Shown here: piece by piece, positions 1 to 8,981 of the stretch | Numbering within the stretch: the first letter of the stretch is position 1 | Layout of the letters: every line of letters starts with the position of its first letter | Assembly: GCF_030052995.1 (NCBI RefSeq) | Contig: NZ_JASJPW010000001.1 | Span: 423,501-487,500, forward strand | Reading direction: 5' to 3' | DNA: 64,000 bases | Source: Gemmobacter sp. 24YEA27 | Lineage (GTDB): Bacteria > Pseudomonadota > Alphaproteobacteria > Rhodobacterales > Rhodobacteraceae | Translations under genes and position numbers: made by a program | The notes under the pieces: generated by a model | What the model saw: only the letters and a program-made list of their open reading frames with translations | Databases searched by the model: none | Told to the model about the DNA's origin: nothing

Positions 1-2
1 CC

Positions 3-974
3 GGCTGGTCCGGCACCGATCTGGAGACCGGTTACAATGAGGGCACCTATCTCGGGAATGGGTCGCCGAACCGTGTTGCCGAGATGGATGGCGCCAGCAA
101 CCAGATCACGGTGATGTATCAGGTGGTGCATATCGACCATGCCGGCCCCGTCCCGCTGGAATTCCGCACCGCGCTGCGCGAGGGCCAGCCGCTCGCCAAC
201 AAGGAAGGCTTCCGCGTCGATATTGTCGACTCAAACGGCAAGGTCATCTTTACGAAATCGATCTATCCCCAGGGTCAGAGCTGGGAACATTACAGTCTCA
301 ATATCGACTTCCCGAGCGCCGGAGATTACCGCGTCAGCTTTACCGAGCTTGGGGTGAACAACAGCTACGGCGCGATCATTGATGACATCTCGATGCTGGT
401 CTGTTTTGTGGCCGGCACGCTGATCGCGACACCTGATGGCCAACGCCCCGTCGAGGATCTGCGCCCCGGTGATCTGGTCTTCAATGCCGAGGGCGATGCG
501 CTGCCGGTGATCTGGACAGGGGCGCGCAGGGTCTCGATGGAAGACCAGATTGTCGATGAAAGCCTGCGCCCGGTCGTGTTCGAGCCCGGTTCGCTGGGCA
601 AGGGTCTGCCGGAGCGGCGGCTTGCGGTTTCGCCGCAGCACCGGATGATGGTCTCGGGCTGGAAGGCCGAGCTTTGGTTCGCGGAATCGGAAGTGCTGGT
701 GCCGGCGATCTCGCTGGTGAATGGCGATACCATTCGCCAGACCACCGCCGATGAGGATGTGACCTATGTGCATTTCCTCTTTGAGGGTCACGAAATCGTC
801 CTCGCCGAAGGGTGCCCGAGCGAGAGTTTCCATCCTGGCGACCATTCGCTGAACGGGCTGGACCGCGCCGCGCGCGACGAGGTCCTCGCATTGTTCCCCG
901 AATTGAATACCACGCCGGTCATCGCTGCGCGTCAGGTCATTCGCCGCAAGCTGGCCTCGGTTCTCGCGAACTGA
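3..974 (+). CDS. Hint-domain (Hedgehog/intein-like) protein, 5' end outside window
   Basis: The frame is already open at the first bases of the window, so the true start lies upstream and only about 323 residues are visible. The first half has a β-rich character like adhesin or carbohydrate-binding modules. The second half opens with CFVAGTLIATPDG, followed by VEDLRPGDLV and SPQHRMMV, which are the landmarks of the Hint_2 domain common in Rhodobacteraceae secreted proteins. In this family the leading Cys is the residue that could support self-cleavage. Cleavage and substrate are not demonstrated here. It is followed by a convergent acyltransferase gene. Confidence 0.8.
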   Translation, partial: GWSGTDLETGYNEGTYLGNGSPNRVAEMDGASNQITVMYQVVHIDHAGPVPLEFRTALREGQPLANKEGFRVDIVDSNGKVIFTKSIYPQGQSWEHYSLNIDFPSAGDYRVSFTELGVNNSYGAIIDDISMLVCFVAGTLIATPDGQRPVEDLRPGDLVFNAEGDALPVIWTGARRVSMEDQIVDESLRPVVFEPGSLGKGLPERRLAVSPQHRMMVSGWKAELWFAESEVLVPAISLVNGDTIRQTTADEDVTYVHFLFEGHEIVLAEGCPSESFHPGDHSLNGLDRAARDEVLALFPELNTTPVIAARQVIRRKLASVLAN

Positions 975-992
975 ACGGGCGCGCTTTCGGGG

Positions 993-1763
993 TCAGTCCT
1001 GCGGCGCAGAAGGTGGCGCTGAGGGCGGCGAGACCGGCGTCAGGCGAAAACCGGCCTCGGCCATCAGCCTGTTGGAATTGCTTTCGATCTCGTCCTCGAT
1101 ACGCGCAAGAAACTCGGGCAGGGGGAGCCCCGGCGCGATGCGCGGCAGGAATTCTATCACCGCAACGCCCGGTTTGCGCAGGATGCTGCGCTTTGGCCAG
1201 AAGACCCCAACATTGGTTGCCACCGGCACACAGGGCTGGCCAAGCTGTTGATAAAGCAGCCCGGATCCGGCTTTATATGGCTTGACCACCCCCGGCGCGA
1301 CGCGGGTGCCCTGCGGGTAGATCACCAGCTGCCCCGGATCCGCGCTTCCCTTCGCCACATCCGCTTTCATCTTCGCGATCGCCGCACCACGCCGGCCGCG
1401 ATCAACCGGGATACAGCCGATCCTGAGCGCATATTGCCCGAGGAAAGGCGTATAAATCAGCTCGCGTTTCATGATGAATTTCGGGCGCGGCAACGTGCCG
1501 AAAATCACCAGAATGTCGAAAAAGCTCTGATGTTTTGCGGCGACGATCACCTCGTCCTGCGGCACTTCACCACGGATCTCGGTGCGCAGGCCGCACAGGA
1601 TCCGCACCGAGGCGATCACCCAGCGGGCGTAGAAATGGCAGGCGGCAAAGGCGCCGTCACGCGACATCAGCGCCCAGGGTGCGAAGAGCACCGCGACCAC
1701 GGCCAGCATGACATACATCTGGATCACGAAAATCAGCGACAACAGCCAGCGAAACACGATCAT
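993..1763 (-). CDS. 1-acyl-sn-glycerol-3-phosphate acyltransferase (PlsC family)
   Basis: This 256-residue protein transfers an acyl chain to lysophosphatidic acid in phospholipid synthesis at the inner membrane. A hydrophobic N-terminus (about residues 5-35) is followed by the catalytic HX4D motif HQSFFD (H78, D83), and later VIYPQGTRVAPG corresponds to the substrate-binding EGTR block. The usual Glu of EGTR is Gln here, a seen variation whose effect is unknown. The start overlaps the ftsX stop by four bases (ATGA), so the gene is probably translated with ftsEX. The C-terminal tail is rich in Pro and Ser. Confidence 0.85.
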   Translation of the reverse strand: MIVFRWLLSLIFVIQMYVMLAVVAVLFAPWALMSRDGAFAACHFYARWVIASVRILCGLRTEIRGEVPQDEVIVAAKHQSFFDILVIFGTLPRPKFIMKRELIYTPFLGQYALRIGCIPVDRGRRGAAIAKMKADVAKGSADPGQLVIYPQGTRVAPGVVKPYKAGSGLLYQQLGQPCVPVATNVGVFWPKRSILRKPGVAVIEFLPRIAPGLPLPEFLARIEDEIESNSNRLMAEAGFRLTPVSPPSAPPSAPQD

Positions 1764-2671
1764 CTGAATTCCCTCAGCTTGCGCAGGGCGGCATAGCGGG
1801 TCGAGAAAAAAGCCACGAGCCCGACCAGCGGCGGCAGGATAAAGGGCAAAAGCCAGCCAGCGCCGGTAAAACCAAGACCGGTCAGGAAGGCGCCGGCAGT
1901 ATCGGCCCCAGGCAGGAACAGCATGCCGATCACCCCGGCCACTGCACCGGCACAGGCGCCGGCAAAGGCCCGCAGCGTGAAACGCCGCACGAAAGCGCGG
2001 GCAATATACTGGTCGCGGGCGCCCACCAGCCGCAAGACGCGCACAACCTGGGCATTGGCCTCAAGCGAGGCACTTGCCGCCAGCGTCACCATCGCGGCCA
2101 TAGCGGTGCCGATCAGCACGATCGACAACAGGCCCAGCAGCCGCAGCTTCGAGGCGGCCTCGGCCAGCGGACGGCGCCAGCGGGTATGATCATCGAGCAC
2201 TGCACCGGGCGCCTCGGCGCTGAGCCTCTGGCGCAGCCCCTCGGCATCATACCCAGGGTCGGCCTCGGTCACCTCGATCAGGCGCGGCAGCGGCAGTTCC
2301 TCGACCGGCAGCTCGGCCCCGAACCAGGGTTCCAGCAAAGCGCGGTTTTCCGCATCGGTGAGGGCGCGGGCGGCTTCGACCCCCGGCGTCGCGGCCAGAA
2401 GCGTCAGGATCGCCGCCGTCTGCTGCTCCATCTGCGCGGGCGGCGCCGAAAGGCGGATCGTCGAGGTCCGCGCCAGTGCATCCGACCAGCGCCCGGCCAG
2501 CCGGTCTGATGCCAGCGACAGCGCCATCGCGAAAACGCAGAGAAAGGTCATCGCGGCGGCGGTGAAGGATGTCAGCCAGGCGGTGTGGCCCGAAGGCGGC
2601 ACCACACGGTCAGATCGTGCATCCGGAGACATCAGGGCAAGGGCGCGGGCAATCGGTCTGGGCAGTTTCAC
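1760..2671 (-). CDS. ftsX: Cell division protein FtsX
   Basis: FtsX is the membrane half of the FtsEX ABC-like complex, which couples cytoplasmic ATP hydrolysis to periplasmic amidase activation at the septum. The 303-residue protein has one N-terminal membrane segment (about residues 30-50), a periplasmic domain with VTEADPGYDAEGLRQRL, and three C-terminal membrane segments, the usual FtsX topology. Its start overlaps the end of ftsE by four bases and its end overlaps plsC by four, indicating one ftsE-ftsX-plsC transcript. Confidence 0.88.
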   Translation of the reverse strand: MKLPRPIARALALMSPDARSDRVVPPSGHTAWLTSFTAAAMTFLCVFAMALSLASDRLAGRWSDALARTSTIRLSAPPAQMEQQTAAILTLLAATPGVEAARALTDAENRALLEPWFGAELPVEELPLPRLIEVTEADPGYDAEGLRQRLSAEAPGAVLDDHTRWRRPLAEAASKLRLLGLLSIVLIGTAMAAMVTLAASASLEANAQVVRVLRLVGARDQYIARAFVRRFTLRAFAGACAGAVAGVIGMLFLPGADTAGAFLTGLGFTGAGWLLPFILPPLVGLVAFFSTRYAALRKLREFR

Positions 2672-3338
2672 AGATCTGCCCCCGCCAGCTGAATCCGACG
2701 CTTTGAGATTCGCAGCACCCGGGTCGGGATCTGGTTCTTGGCCTGGCGGATCAGGTTCAGATCATGCGTTGCGATCAGGATCGTCTTGCCCATCCGGTTC
2801 AGTTCGACCAGCAGCGTCAGCAGCCTGAGCGACATTTCCCAGTCGACATTGCCCGTGGGCTCATCGGCCAGAATGATATCGGGGCCCATGATGATCGCCC
2901 GTGCCAGGGCCGCGCGTTGGCGTTCGCCGCCGGAAAGCGAGGGCGGCAGCGCATCGGCCAGATGCGACAGGCCGACCCATTTCAAAAGCTCGTCCAGATC
3001 GCCGCTTTCGCTGCGCCGCCCCGCCACCGTCAGTGGCAATTGCACATTGGCGGCAAGCGGCAGATGGTCGAGAAACTGCACATCCTGATGCACCACCCCG
3101 ATCCGCCGGCGCAGGTTCGCCACATCGTCACGCGGCAGCGATTTCACCTCGCGGTCAAACAGGGTGACATGACCAGACGTGGGAAGAAGCTCGGCATAGG
3201 CAAGCTTGAGGAATGTCGTCTTGCCCGACCCCGAGGGCCGGTCAGAAAGTGAAACGACCCCGGCGCCAGCTTCAGCGTCACATCCGACAGAAGCTCGCCC
3301 CCGCCGTAGTTATAGGCTGCACTTTCAAAGGCAATCAC
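2668..3338 (-). CDS. ftsE: Cell division ATP-binding protein FtsE (frameshifted as sequenced)
   Basis: FtsE is the ATPase partner of FtsX. The N-terminal part reads MIAFESAAYNYGGG and runs to LTGP; there the frame breaks near 3235-3239. Adding one C to the CCC run restores the Walker A motif GPSGSGKTT and a continuous protein of about 223 residues, the normal length. Downstream, the signature LSGGERQRAALARA and Walker B IILADEPT are intact. The break lies in a C run like those of five other genes in this window, so I think it is a sequence error rather than a real pseudogene. The gene heads the ftsE-ftsX-plsC unit. Confidence 0.85.
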
Positions 3339-3537
3339 TGCCCGATCCCCCTGCGATGCCTCCGCGACACCCCTGCGATACCACTGCGCGCCCGAGCTTT
3401 ATGCGCGCTCACTCTGACAAACCATGACTTAATTCGCACGGCTCTCAGGGATTGTTCAAGTCCGGGACACATAGTCTTGGACGATTGCAGGATTATTGTT
3501 AGAAGAGAAAAGGGCTTAGCTTGGGGCGGGGTTTTTC
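3339..3537. promoter_or_regulatory. Divergent intergenic region between ftsE and the zinc-ribbon gene
   Basis: These 199 bases separate the leftward ftsE unit from the rightward zinc-ribbon gene and must hold both promoters. The part near 3480-3510 is noticeably AT-richer than the surroundings. I cannot assign -35 and -10 boxes with confidence. Confidence 0.3.
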
Positions 3538-4554
3538 ATGTTACTGGCATGTCCAAATTGTGACGCCAGATACGATGTGCCGGATAGTGCGATCCCGGAG
3601 GCCGGGCGCGACGTTCAGTGCTCGAATTGCGGCCATGCCTGGTTCCAATTGCCGGCTGAGTCGCTCTCAGACGGTATGGCTGGTGCCTTTGCGGAAGATC
3701 TGACAGGTGCTGATTTCGCCGACACCTCCGGCGGCGAAGGCAATACTGCTGAAAGATCAGCAAAAAATTACGAGGCGGCCGCTGTTTCAAGAGGGCCCAA
3801 TGTCGTCGCGGGTATCTCAGATGTGCCGGAGGCGGAGGTCTCGCAACAACGCGCAGCCCCCGTGCACAGCGCCGACCAGTTTGGCGCCGACCTGACTGGC
3901 ACCGATGCGCTGAAAGCCGCACTGGCCGGCAAGGCTGCGGCCACGCCGGTCGCTCCCCCGGCCCCTGCGCCAGAGCCGGTGCGCCGTGACCTGGACGAAG
4001 CTGTGCTGGAAATCCTGCGCGAAGAAGCCGAACGCGAGGCCAGCGCCCGCAAAGCCGAAGCGCAGCGCAACACAAATCGCCGGGCCGAGGCCGATACCGG
4101 GCTGCAATCGCAGCCCGAGCTGTCAATACCCGCGCCCACGCCGGAAATGACCGCCCAGCAAAAGCGCCTGGCCATGCTGCGCGGCGAAGATCTCGACGAG
4201 CCGGATCCCGAACCCGCCCGCCCGACGGCGCGGCGCGATCTCTTGCCCGATGTCGAGGAAATCAATTCCACATTGCAGCCCGATGACAACCGCTTCGATC
4301 CCGAAGCCGAGGTGGATTCGCTGCCGGATCTGACCCGGGGCAGTTTCCGCACCGGCTTCCTTCTGGCGATTCTGGTGCTGGTGATCGCAGCGCTGCTCTA
4401 TGTTTTTTCCGACCGTATCGTCGCGGCGGTACCGGCGCTGGAAGGCGCATTGCAGGCCTATGTTCTCTTTGTCGACAACCTGCGCAACTGGCTCAATTCG
4501 CTGATGGATGATGCGACTCAGGCTCTGACAGGCGATCCGCAGACCGGCGGCTGA
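3538..4554 (+). CDS. Zinc-ribbon (MJ0042-type) single-pass membrane protein
   Basis: The 338-residue protein begins with the zinc-ribbon LACPNCDARYDVPD followed by VQCSNCGHAWFQ; four Cys in two CxxC pairs would bind zinc. A long, acidic and Pro/Ala-rich linker follows (about residues 60-265), then one membrane segment near residues 275-295 (GFLLAILVLVIAALLYVF) and a short C-terminal tail. The family is widespread in alphaproteobacteria and has no established function. The start is placed at the ATG directly before the ribbon. It is transcribed away from ftsEX and ends at a strong terminator. Confidence 0.75.
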   Translation: MLLACPNCDARYDVPDSAIPEAGRDVQCSNCGHAWFQLPAESLSDGMAGAFAEDLTGADFADTSGGEGNTAERSAKNYEAAAVSRGPNVVAGISDVPEAEVSQQRAAPVHSADQFGADLTGTDALKAALAGKAAATPVAPPAPAPEPVRRDLDEAVLEILREEAEREASARKAEAQRNTNRRAEADTGLQSQPELSIPAPTPEMTAQQKRLAMLRGEDLDEPDPEPARPTARRDLLPDVEEINSTLQPDDNRFDPEAEVDSLPDLTRGSFRTGFLLAILVLVIAALLYVFSDRIVAAVPALEGALQAYVLFVDNLRNWLNSLMDDATQALTGDPQTGG

Positions 4555-4590
4555 GACCCGGGCCCGTTTCCGGGAAGGCCAATACCCTGA

Positions 4591-4622
4591 AAAACCGCGC
4601 CGGTGTGTCCGGCGCGGTTTTT
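4591..4622. terminator. Rho-independent terminator, bidirectional
   Basis: A hairpin with CCGCGCCGG and CCGGCGCGG arms around a short TGTG loop is flanked by AAAA on the left and TTTTT on the right. It lies between two convergent genes and should stop transcription from both sides. Confidence 0.85.
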
Positions 4623-4647
4623 CTATGCAGGTTTTCGCCGCCGGTCG

Positions 4648-7179
4648 TCAGAACAGATCAAGCAGGCGCTTCAGATAGTCGAGTTCGGCATCCGGGCGCC
4701 CCGCCTCGCCCGACCGGCGGCGGATCTCGTCCAGCAGCTCCTGCGCGCGCTGATCGGGGTTGTTCTGCACCATATTGCGGTCCGACCCGATCCGGGCCGA
4801 ATCGCCCGGCTCGCGCCCGAGCGGATCGACCGCATTCGGGTCCACGCGGCGGGCGTCGCGCGGCTCCTGGTTGCCGCCTTCGGCCCCGGGTTCGCGTTCC
4901 AGATCGGCCAGCGCATCGCCGAAATCGCGCATGCCCTGACGCAGCCGCTCCATCGCTTCGGCCTGTTTGTCGAGCGCGCCGGCAAGATCACCCTGACGCA
5001 GCGCCTCTTCGGCCTCGCGCATCGCGCGTTCGGCCTCGCCCAGCCGCTCACGCCCCTCTTCGCCCTTTTCCGAGCCGTCGCCCGGCAACTTGCCGTTCTG
5101 CATCTCGTTGAGCTTGTCGCGAAGCTCGCGCTGACGATCCGCCAGTTCGCCCGGGTCTGTGCCCGGCTGACCATTCCGGCCGCGCTGCATGTCGCGGTAG
5201 GCGTCATCCGAGAGACCCTGCTGGTCTTTCAGAGTCTCGCCAAGGTCTTTCATCGTGCCCTGGCCCTGGCCTTCACCGCCCTGTCCCTGGCCCTGGCCCT
5301 GCTGCACCTGGAGGTTCTCCATCAGCTGGCGAAGCTCTTCCATCAGCGCCATCGCTTCAGCGGTCTTACCCTCTTTCATCAGCCGCTCGATCTCGTCGAG
5401 CATCTGCTGCAACTGGTCCTGGGTGATGGTCTGGCCACCCTGCTGGGCGCCCTCTCCATCCTGGCGGTCGCCATTCTGCTGCGCCTGCTGACCCAGTTCC
5501 TTGAGATATTCGCGCATCGCCTGCTGCATCTCTTTCATCAGCTGGTCGATTTCTTCGGGTGACGCGCCATTGCGCATCGCCTCTTCCAGCTGGTCCTGGG
5601 CGCGCTGCAGCCGCTCGAAAGCATTCCCCAGATCGCCCTCTTCGAACATGAAGGCGATATCCCAAAGCTCTTTCACCACCTCGTCACGCTGCCCATCGGT
5701 CAGCGGCAGCGCCATCGCATCGGCCTGGCGCACCAGCACCCTGAGCCGTTTCGCGGCATTCTGCGAACGCGTCAGTTCCTCGGGCCGGTTGCCAATGGCT
5801 TTCAAGAGCTCCAGCGCGCGCGGCAGATTTTCGCGGTTCCACAGAATATCGCGCCGCATCTCGATCACCGCATTGGCCATCGGATCGAAAAAGCGCTTGC
5901 CGGGCAGCGTCACCTCATAGGGCGCGGCGCTGCCCTCGTTCCCGGCAGCGTCGAGCGCGGTGAACACCATGCTGACCGGCATATTCGAGAAGACATGTTC
6001 CGAAAGATCATCGACCAGCGTCTGGGTGATCTCGGTCCGGTTGCCCTTCATCGGCATCGGCAGGTCGAGCGTGACCGGCTCCCAGATCTCCGGATCTATC
6101 TCCAGACCGTAGCGGCGGGTGACTTTCTCGGGTTGCAGGCTGATCGTCACGCGGCCGGCGGTGACGCCGTAATCGTCGCTTGCCTTGAATTCCTGTTTGA
6201 ACCGGCCATCCGCCTCGCGGCCCATCTCACCCGAAACGGCGATGGTGGGCGCGGTGTCGGGCGTGGCGATGACCTGCCAGTCGCGCCCGCCCGGGCCGCC
6301 AATGGCGAGGCGACCAGACTGGCTGACCACCAGCTCGGTCAGGCCTTTCAGCCCTTCCGGGATCGCCGCGGCGGCCTGACTTTCAGAGCCAGGGCTTTCC
6401 GGGGCGGGCCGAGCGACCTGGGCGATGGTCTGCTCGATCTGCGCCTCCGCGTTGTCGCCATAGACGCGGATCTGGATGCGGCTGCCAACCGGCACCTCGA
6501 ATTCGCCCGCCGTGATGTCATTGAGGTAAAGCACCGGCTTGCCGGTATAGGCCGGGGGCCGCGCCCAGCCTTCCCAGACCGGGCCGGAGGGAATGGCCTG
6601 GGCGGGGCCGGGGCCAATGGCCACCACTTCGGCCGCGCGCCAGAACGATCCGAACAGGGCCGCCATCACCGCCGCCGTGAGCGCAACATAGCGCAAAGAC
6701 CAGCGGTCACGTGACGCGAGTTGCAGATCCGGCGGCACCGCGCGCGCCGCGCGGGCCTTTTCCGCCATCCGCGCCAGGTGAACCCGCCAGACCGCCGACG
6801 ATTGCGCATCATCCGCCCCGATCGCCTGGCTGTCGCGCAAAGTCGCAATGGGGCGCCCGGGCAGCGACGCATCAAGGCGGATCAGCGCCTCATCCGAAGT
6901 CGGGCGGCGGAATTTCCGGAAGCCCCAGATCAGCGAGGCCAGCGCCAGAAGGGCCACCAGCCCCAGCCCGATCTGCACCTGCAAGAGCGTTCCGACCTCA
7001 TGCAGCCCGAAAGCCGCCGCCGAAAACGCCAGCAAAAGCACGGTCCAGAGCGGCCAGAAAGCACGGGCCAGACGTTCGGCCCAAAGCCCCGCCAGCGTCA
7101 GACGACGCGGCCATTTCAGCGCGTTAAGCGCTGCTGCGGTCGCGGTGTCGCTGTTCGGCGGGGCCTGTCGCGCTGCCAT
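4648..7179 (-). CDS. TIGR02302 family membrane protein (DUF4175-like)
   Basis: This large (843-residue) protein of unknown function belongs to an alphaproteobacteria-restricted family. Two membrane segments lie near the N-terminus (about 35-85) and a third near residues 165-185. A β-rich extracytoplasmic region follows, and the C-terminal third is a Gln/Glu/Met-rich coiled region (QQAMREYLKELGQQ, then Gly-Gln repeats QGQGQGQGG). The start is placed at 7179 because GGGAG lies six bases upstream; an in-frame GTG at 7197 has weaker support. It sits upstream of lysA on the same strand with 42 bases between them reversed in order (lysA is downstream-independent). Confidence 0.8.
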   Translation of the reverse strand: MAARQAPPNSDTATAAALNALKWPRRLTLAGLWAERLARAFWPLWTVLLLAFSAAAFGLHEVGTLLQVQIGLGLVALLALASLIWGFRKFRRPTSDEALIRLDASLPGRPIATLRDSQAIGADDAQSSAVWRVHLARMAEKARAARAVPPDLQLASRDRWSLRYVALTAAVMAALFGSFWRAAEVVAIGPGPAQAIPSGPVWEGWARPPAYTGKPVLYLNDITAGEFEVPVGSRIQIRVYGDNAEAQIEQTIAQVARPAPESPGSESQAAAAIPEGLKGLTELVVSQSGRLAIGGPGGRDWQVIATPDTAPTIAVSGEMGREADGRFKQEFKASDDYGVTAGRVTISLQPEKVTRRYGLEIDPEIWEPVTLDLPMPMKGNRTEITQTLVDDLSEHVFSNMPVSMVFTALDAAGNEGSAAPYEVTLPGKRFFDPMANAVIEMRRDILWNRENLPRALELLKAIGNRPEELTRSQNAAKRLRVLVRQADAMALPLTDGQRDEVVKELWDIAFMFEEGDLGNAFERLQRAQDQLEEAMRNGASPEEIDQLMKEMQQAMREYLKELGQQAQQNGDRQDGEGAQQGGQTITQDQLQQMLDEIERLMKEGKTAEAMALMEELRQLMENLQVQQGQGQGQGGEGQGQGTMKDLGETLKDQQGLSDDAYRDMQRGRNGQPGTDPGELADRQRELRDKLNEMQNGKLPGDGSEKGEEGRERLGEAERAMREAEEALRQGDLAGALDKQAEAMERLRQGMRDFGDALADLEREPGAEGGNQEPRDARRVDPNAVDPLGREPGDSARIGSDRNMVQNNPDQRAQELLDEIRRRSGEAGRPDAELDYLKRLLDLF

Positions 7180-7221
7180 CCGGTCTCCCTTCGCCACGTG
7201 CCCCGAAGGGTCTCGCGGAGG

Positions 7222-8496
7222 TTACTGATCCTTCATCCACGCGGGCAGTCTATCGCGCGCGAGGATTTCGTCAAAGGTAGGGCGTTCCCGAATGACAGCG
7301 AATTGATGCCCATTGACAAGAACTTCGGGAATCAGCGGGCGGGTATTGTATTCGCTGGCCATCACCGCGCCATAGGCCCCCGCCGACCGGAAGGCGACCA
7401 GATCGCCGTCGCTCAGCAGCGGCAGATCGCGGGCTTTCGCGAAAGTGTCGCCGGTCTCGCAGACCGGGCCGACCACGTCGAAGGGTTGCGTCGGATCACC
7501 TGGCGCCCCCTCAACCACCGGCACGATATCGTGCCAGGCGTCATACATCGACGGGCGCACCAGATCATTCATCGCGGCGTCGAGGATCAGGAAATCCCGC
7601 CCCTCGCCGTTTTTCACATAGATGACCTCTGAGACGAGGATGCCGGAATTGCCGGAAATCAGCCGTCCCGGCTCGATCTCGATCTCGCAGCCGAGATGGC
7701 CGAGCTTGCGCCGGATCATCTGGCCATATTCGACCGGCAGAGGCGGCGCCTCATTCGAGCGCGTGTAAGGAATGCCCAGCCCGCCGCCAAGGTCGAGCCG
7801 GGTGATCTCATGCCCGTCCGCGCGCAGCACTTCGGTCAGTTCGGCCACCTTGTCGAAAGCGGCCTCAAACGGCGCGAGCTCGGTCAGCTGACTGCCGATA
7901 TGCACGTCGATGCCGACGACTTTCAGGCCCGGAAGCTTCGCAGCCTCGGCATAGACCTCGCGCGCGCGGGCAATGGGGATGCCAAATTTGTTCTCGGACT
8001 TGCCGGTTGCGATCTTGGCATGGGTTTTCGCGTCGACATCGGGGTTCACGCGGACGGTGATCGGGGCCAGCTTGCCCAGTTCAGTCGCGATTTCAGAAAT
8101 TGCCCGCATCTCGGGCTCAGATTCCACGTTGAACTGGCGGATACCGCCTTCCAGCGCGGTACGGATCTCGTCACGGGTCTTGCCAACGCCTGAAAAAACA
8201 ATGCGTTCGCCCGGCACGCCAGCGGCTTTCGCACGCAGATATTCCCCTTTCGAGACCACATCCATCCCGGCACCAAGATCGCCCAGCACCTTGAGCACCG
8301 CGACATTCGACAGCGATTTGATCGCGAAACACACCAGATGCGGCAGCGGCGACAGCGCCTCGGAAAACAGGCGGAAATGGCGGGTCAGGGTCGCGGTGGA
8401 ATAGACATAGAACGGCGTGCCGACCTCGGCCGCGATCTCGGGGATCGCCACTTCCTCGGCATGAAGAATACCGCCCTGGTAAAGGAAATGATCCAT
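7222..8496 (-). CDS. lysA: Diaminopimelate decarboxylase
   Basis: LysA removes CO2 from meso-diaminopimelate to make L-lysine, using pyridoxal phosphate. The 424-residue protein shows the PLP lysine region CFAIKSLSN, VDVHIGSQ, the phosphate-binding LDLGGGLGIPY and the active-site Cys region GPVCETGDTFAKARDL at the dimer interface. I start it at MDHFLYQGG because this matches family N-termini; longer in-frame starts add about 45 low-complexity residues. The argH-lipoprotein-lipoprotein-lysA order runs leftward and is probably one transcription unit. Confidence 0.93.
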   Translation of the reverse strand: MDHFLYQGGILHAEEVAIPEIAAEVGTPFYVYSTATLTRHFRLFSEALSPLPHLVCFAIKSLSNVAVLKVLGDLGAGMDVVSKGEYLRAKAAGVPGERIVFSGVGKTRDEIRTALEGGIRQFNVESEPEMRAISEIATELGKLAPITVRVNPDVDAKTHAKIATGKSENKFGIPIARAREVYAEAAKLPGLKVVGIDVHIGSQLTELAPFEAAFDKVAELTEVLRADGHEITRLDLGGGLGIPYTRSNEAPPLPVEYGQMIRRKLGHLGCEIEIEPGRLISGNSGILVSEVIYVKNGEGRDFLILDAAMNDLVRPSMYDAWHDIVPVVEGAPGDPTQPFDVVGPVCETGDTFAKARDLPLLSDGDLVAFRSAGAYGAVMASEYNTRPLIPEVLVNGHQFAVIRERPTFDEILARDRLPAWMKDQ

Positions 8497-8584
8497 GCCC
8501 TGCCCTTTCGCATCCCGCATCCGCGCCTTGCTATAGCAGAGCGCCGCAAGAGCGCAATTCGGCGATGGCCCGGAAGGGGGTGGC

Positions 8585-8821
8585 TCAGAACCCGGTGCTG
8601 AGGCGAATCGGCCCGAATCTTGTGCCGACATAACCGCCGCCGGTACTGGCGCCGACCGTCACCCCCGCCACATTGGCCGAAGCGGACGGAATCACGGTGC
8701 CGGTCCGCGACACATGAAGCCCAAGCGTCGGGTCATAGACCACCTGACCATCCGCCAGCGGGTCGCGTCTGGGCGCGCAACCCGCCAGAATGATGCAAAG
8801 GATCAGGCCCGCCCGGATCAT
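8585..8821 (-). CDS. Small lipoprotein (78 aa), lysA-associated
   Basis: A 78-residue lipoprotein with a signal peptide MIRAGLILCIILAGC; the lipobox ILAGC makes Cys15 the expected lipidated residue. The rest is Gly/Thr/Val-rich with no recognised domain. It lies between argH and lysA, where short lipoproteins are commonly found in bacteria. It starts one base after the stop of the next small gene upstream. Confidence 0.75.
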   Translation of the reverse strand: MIRAGLILCIILAGCAPRRDPLADGQVVYDPTLGLHVSRTGTVIPSASANVAGVTVGASTGGGYVGTRFGPIRLSTGF

Positions 8822-8822
8822 C

Positions 8823-8954
8823 TCAGAAACTATGGCTCGCGCCGAGCCTCAGGCTGCCCGAAAAGCTGACCTTTTCGTCAGGATGCTTTGGCTCGCCCGC
8901 GACGCCGCAGGCGGCCAGAAGAACAGTCACTGCGAGAGACGCAATCAGACGCAT
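8823..8954 (-). CDS. Very small lipoprotein (43 aa)
   Basis: This short frame encodes MRLIASLAVTVLLAACGVAG at its N-terminus and ends in SHSF. A positively charged start, a hydrophobic stretch and the lipobox LLAAC make it a credible lipoprotein of 43 residues. A GGGAA sequence lies upstream of the ATG. It lies 27 bases downstream of argH and one base before the 78-residue lipoprotein, so the pair is probably co-translated. Function is unknown. Confidence 0.65.
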   Translation of the reverse strand: MRLIASLAVTVLLAACGVAGEPKHPDEKVSFSGSLRLGASHSF

Positions 8955-8981
8955 CGGAAACTCCCTTTTCCGGATCGTGGC

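Noticed and set aside
5270..5320. Short GCCCTGGCCCTGG-type repeats, considered as a repeat array
   Set aside because: They encode the Gly-Gln-rich linker of the TIGR02302 protein and are not an independent repeat.
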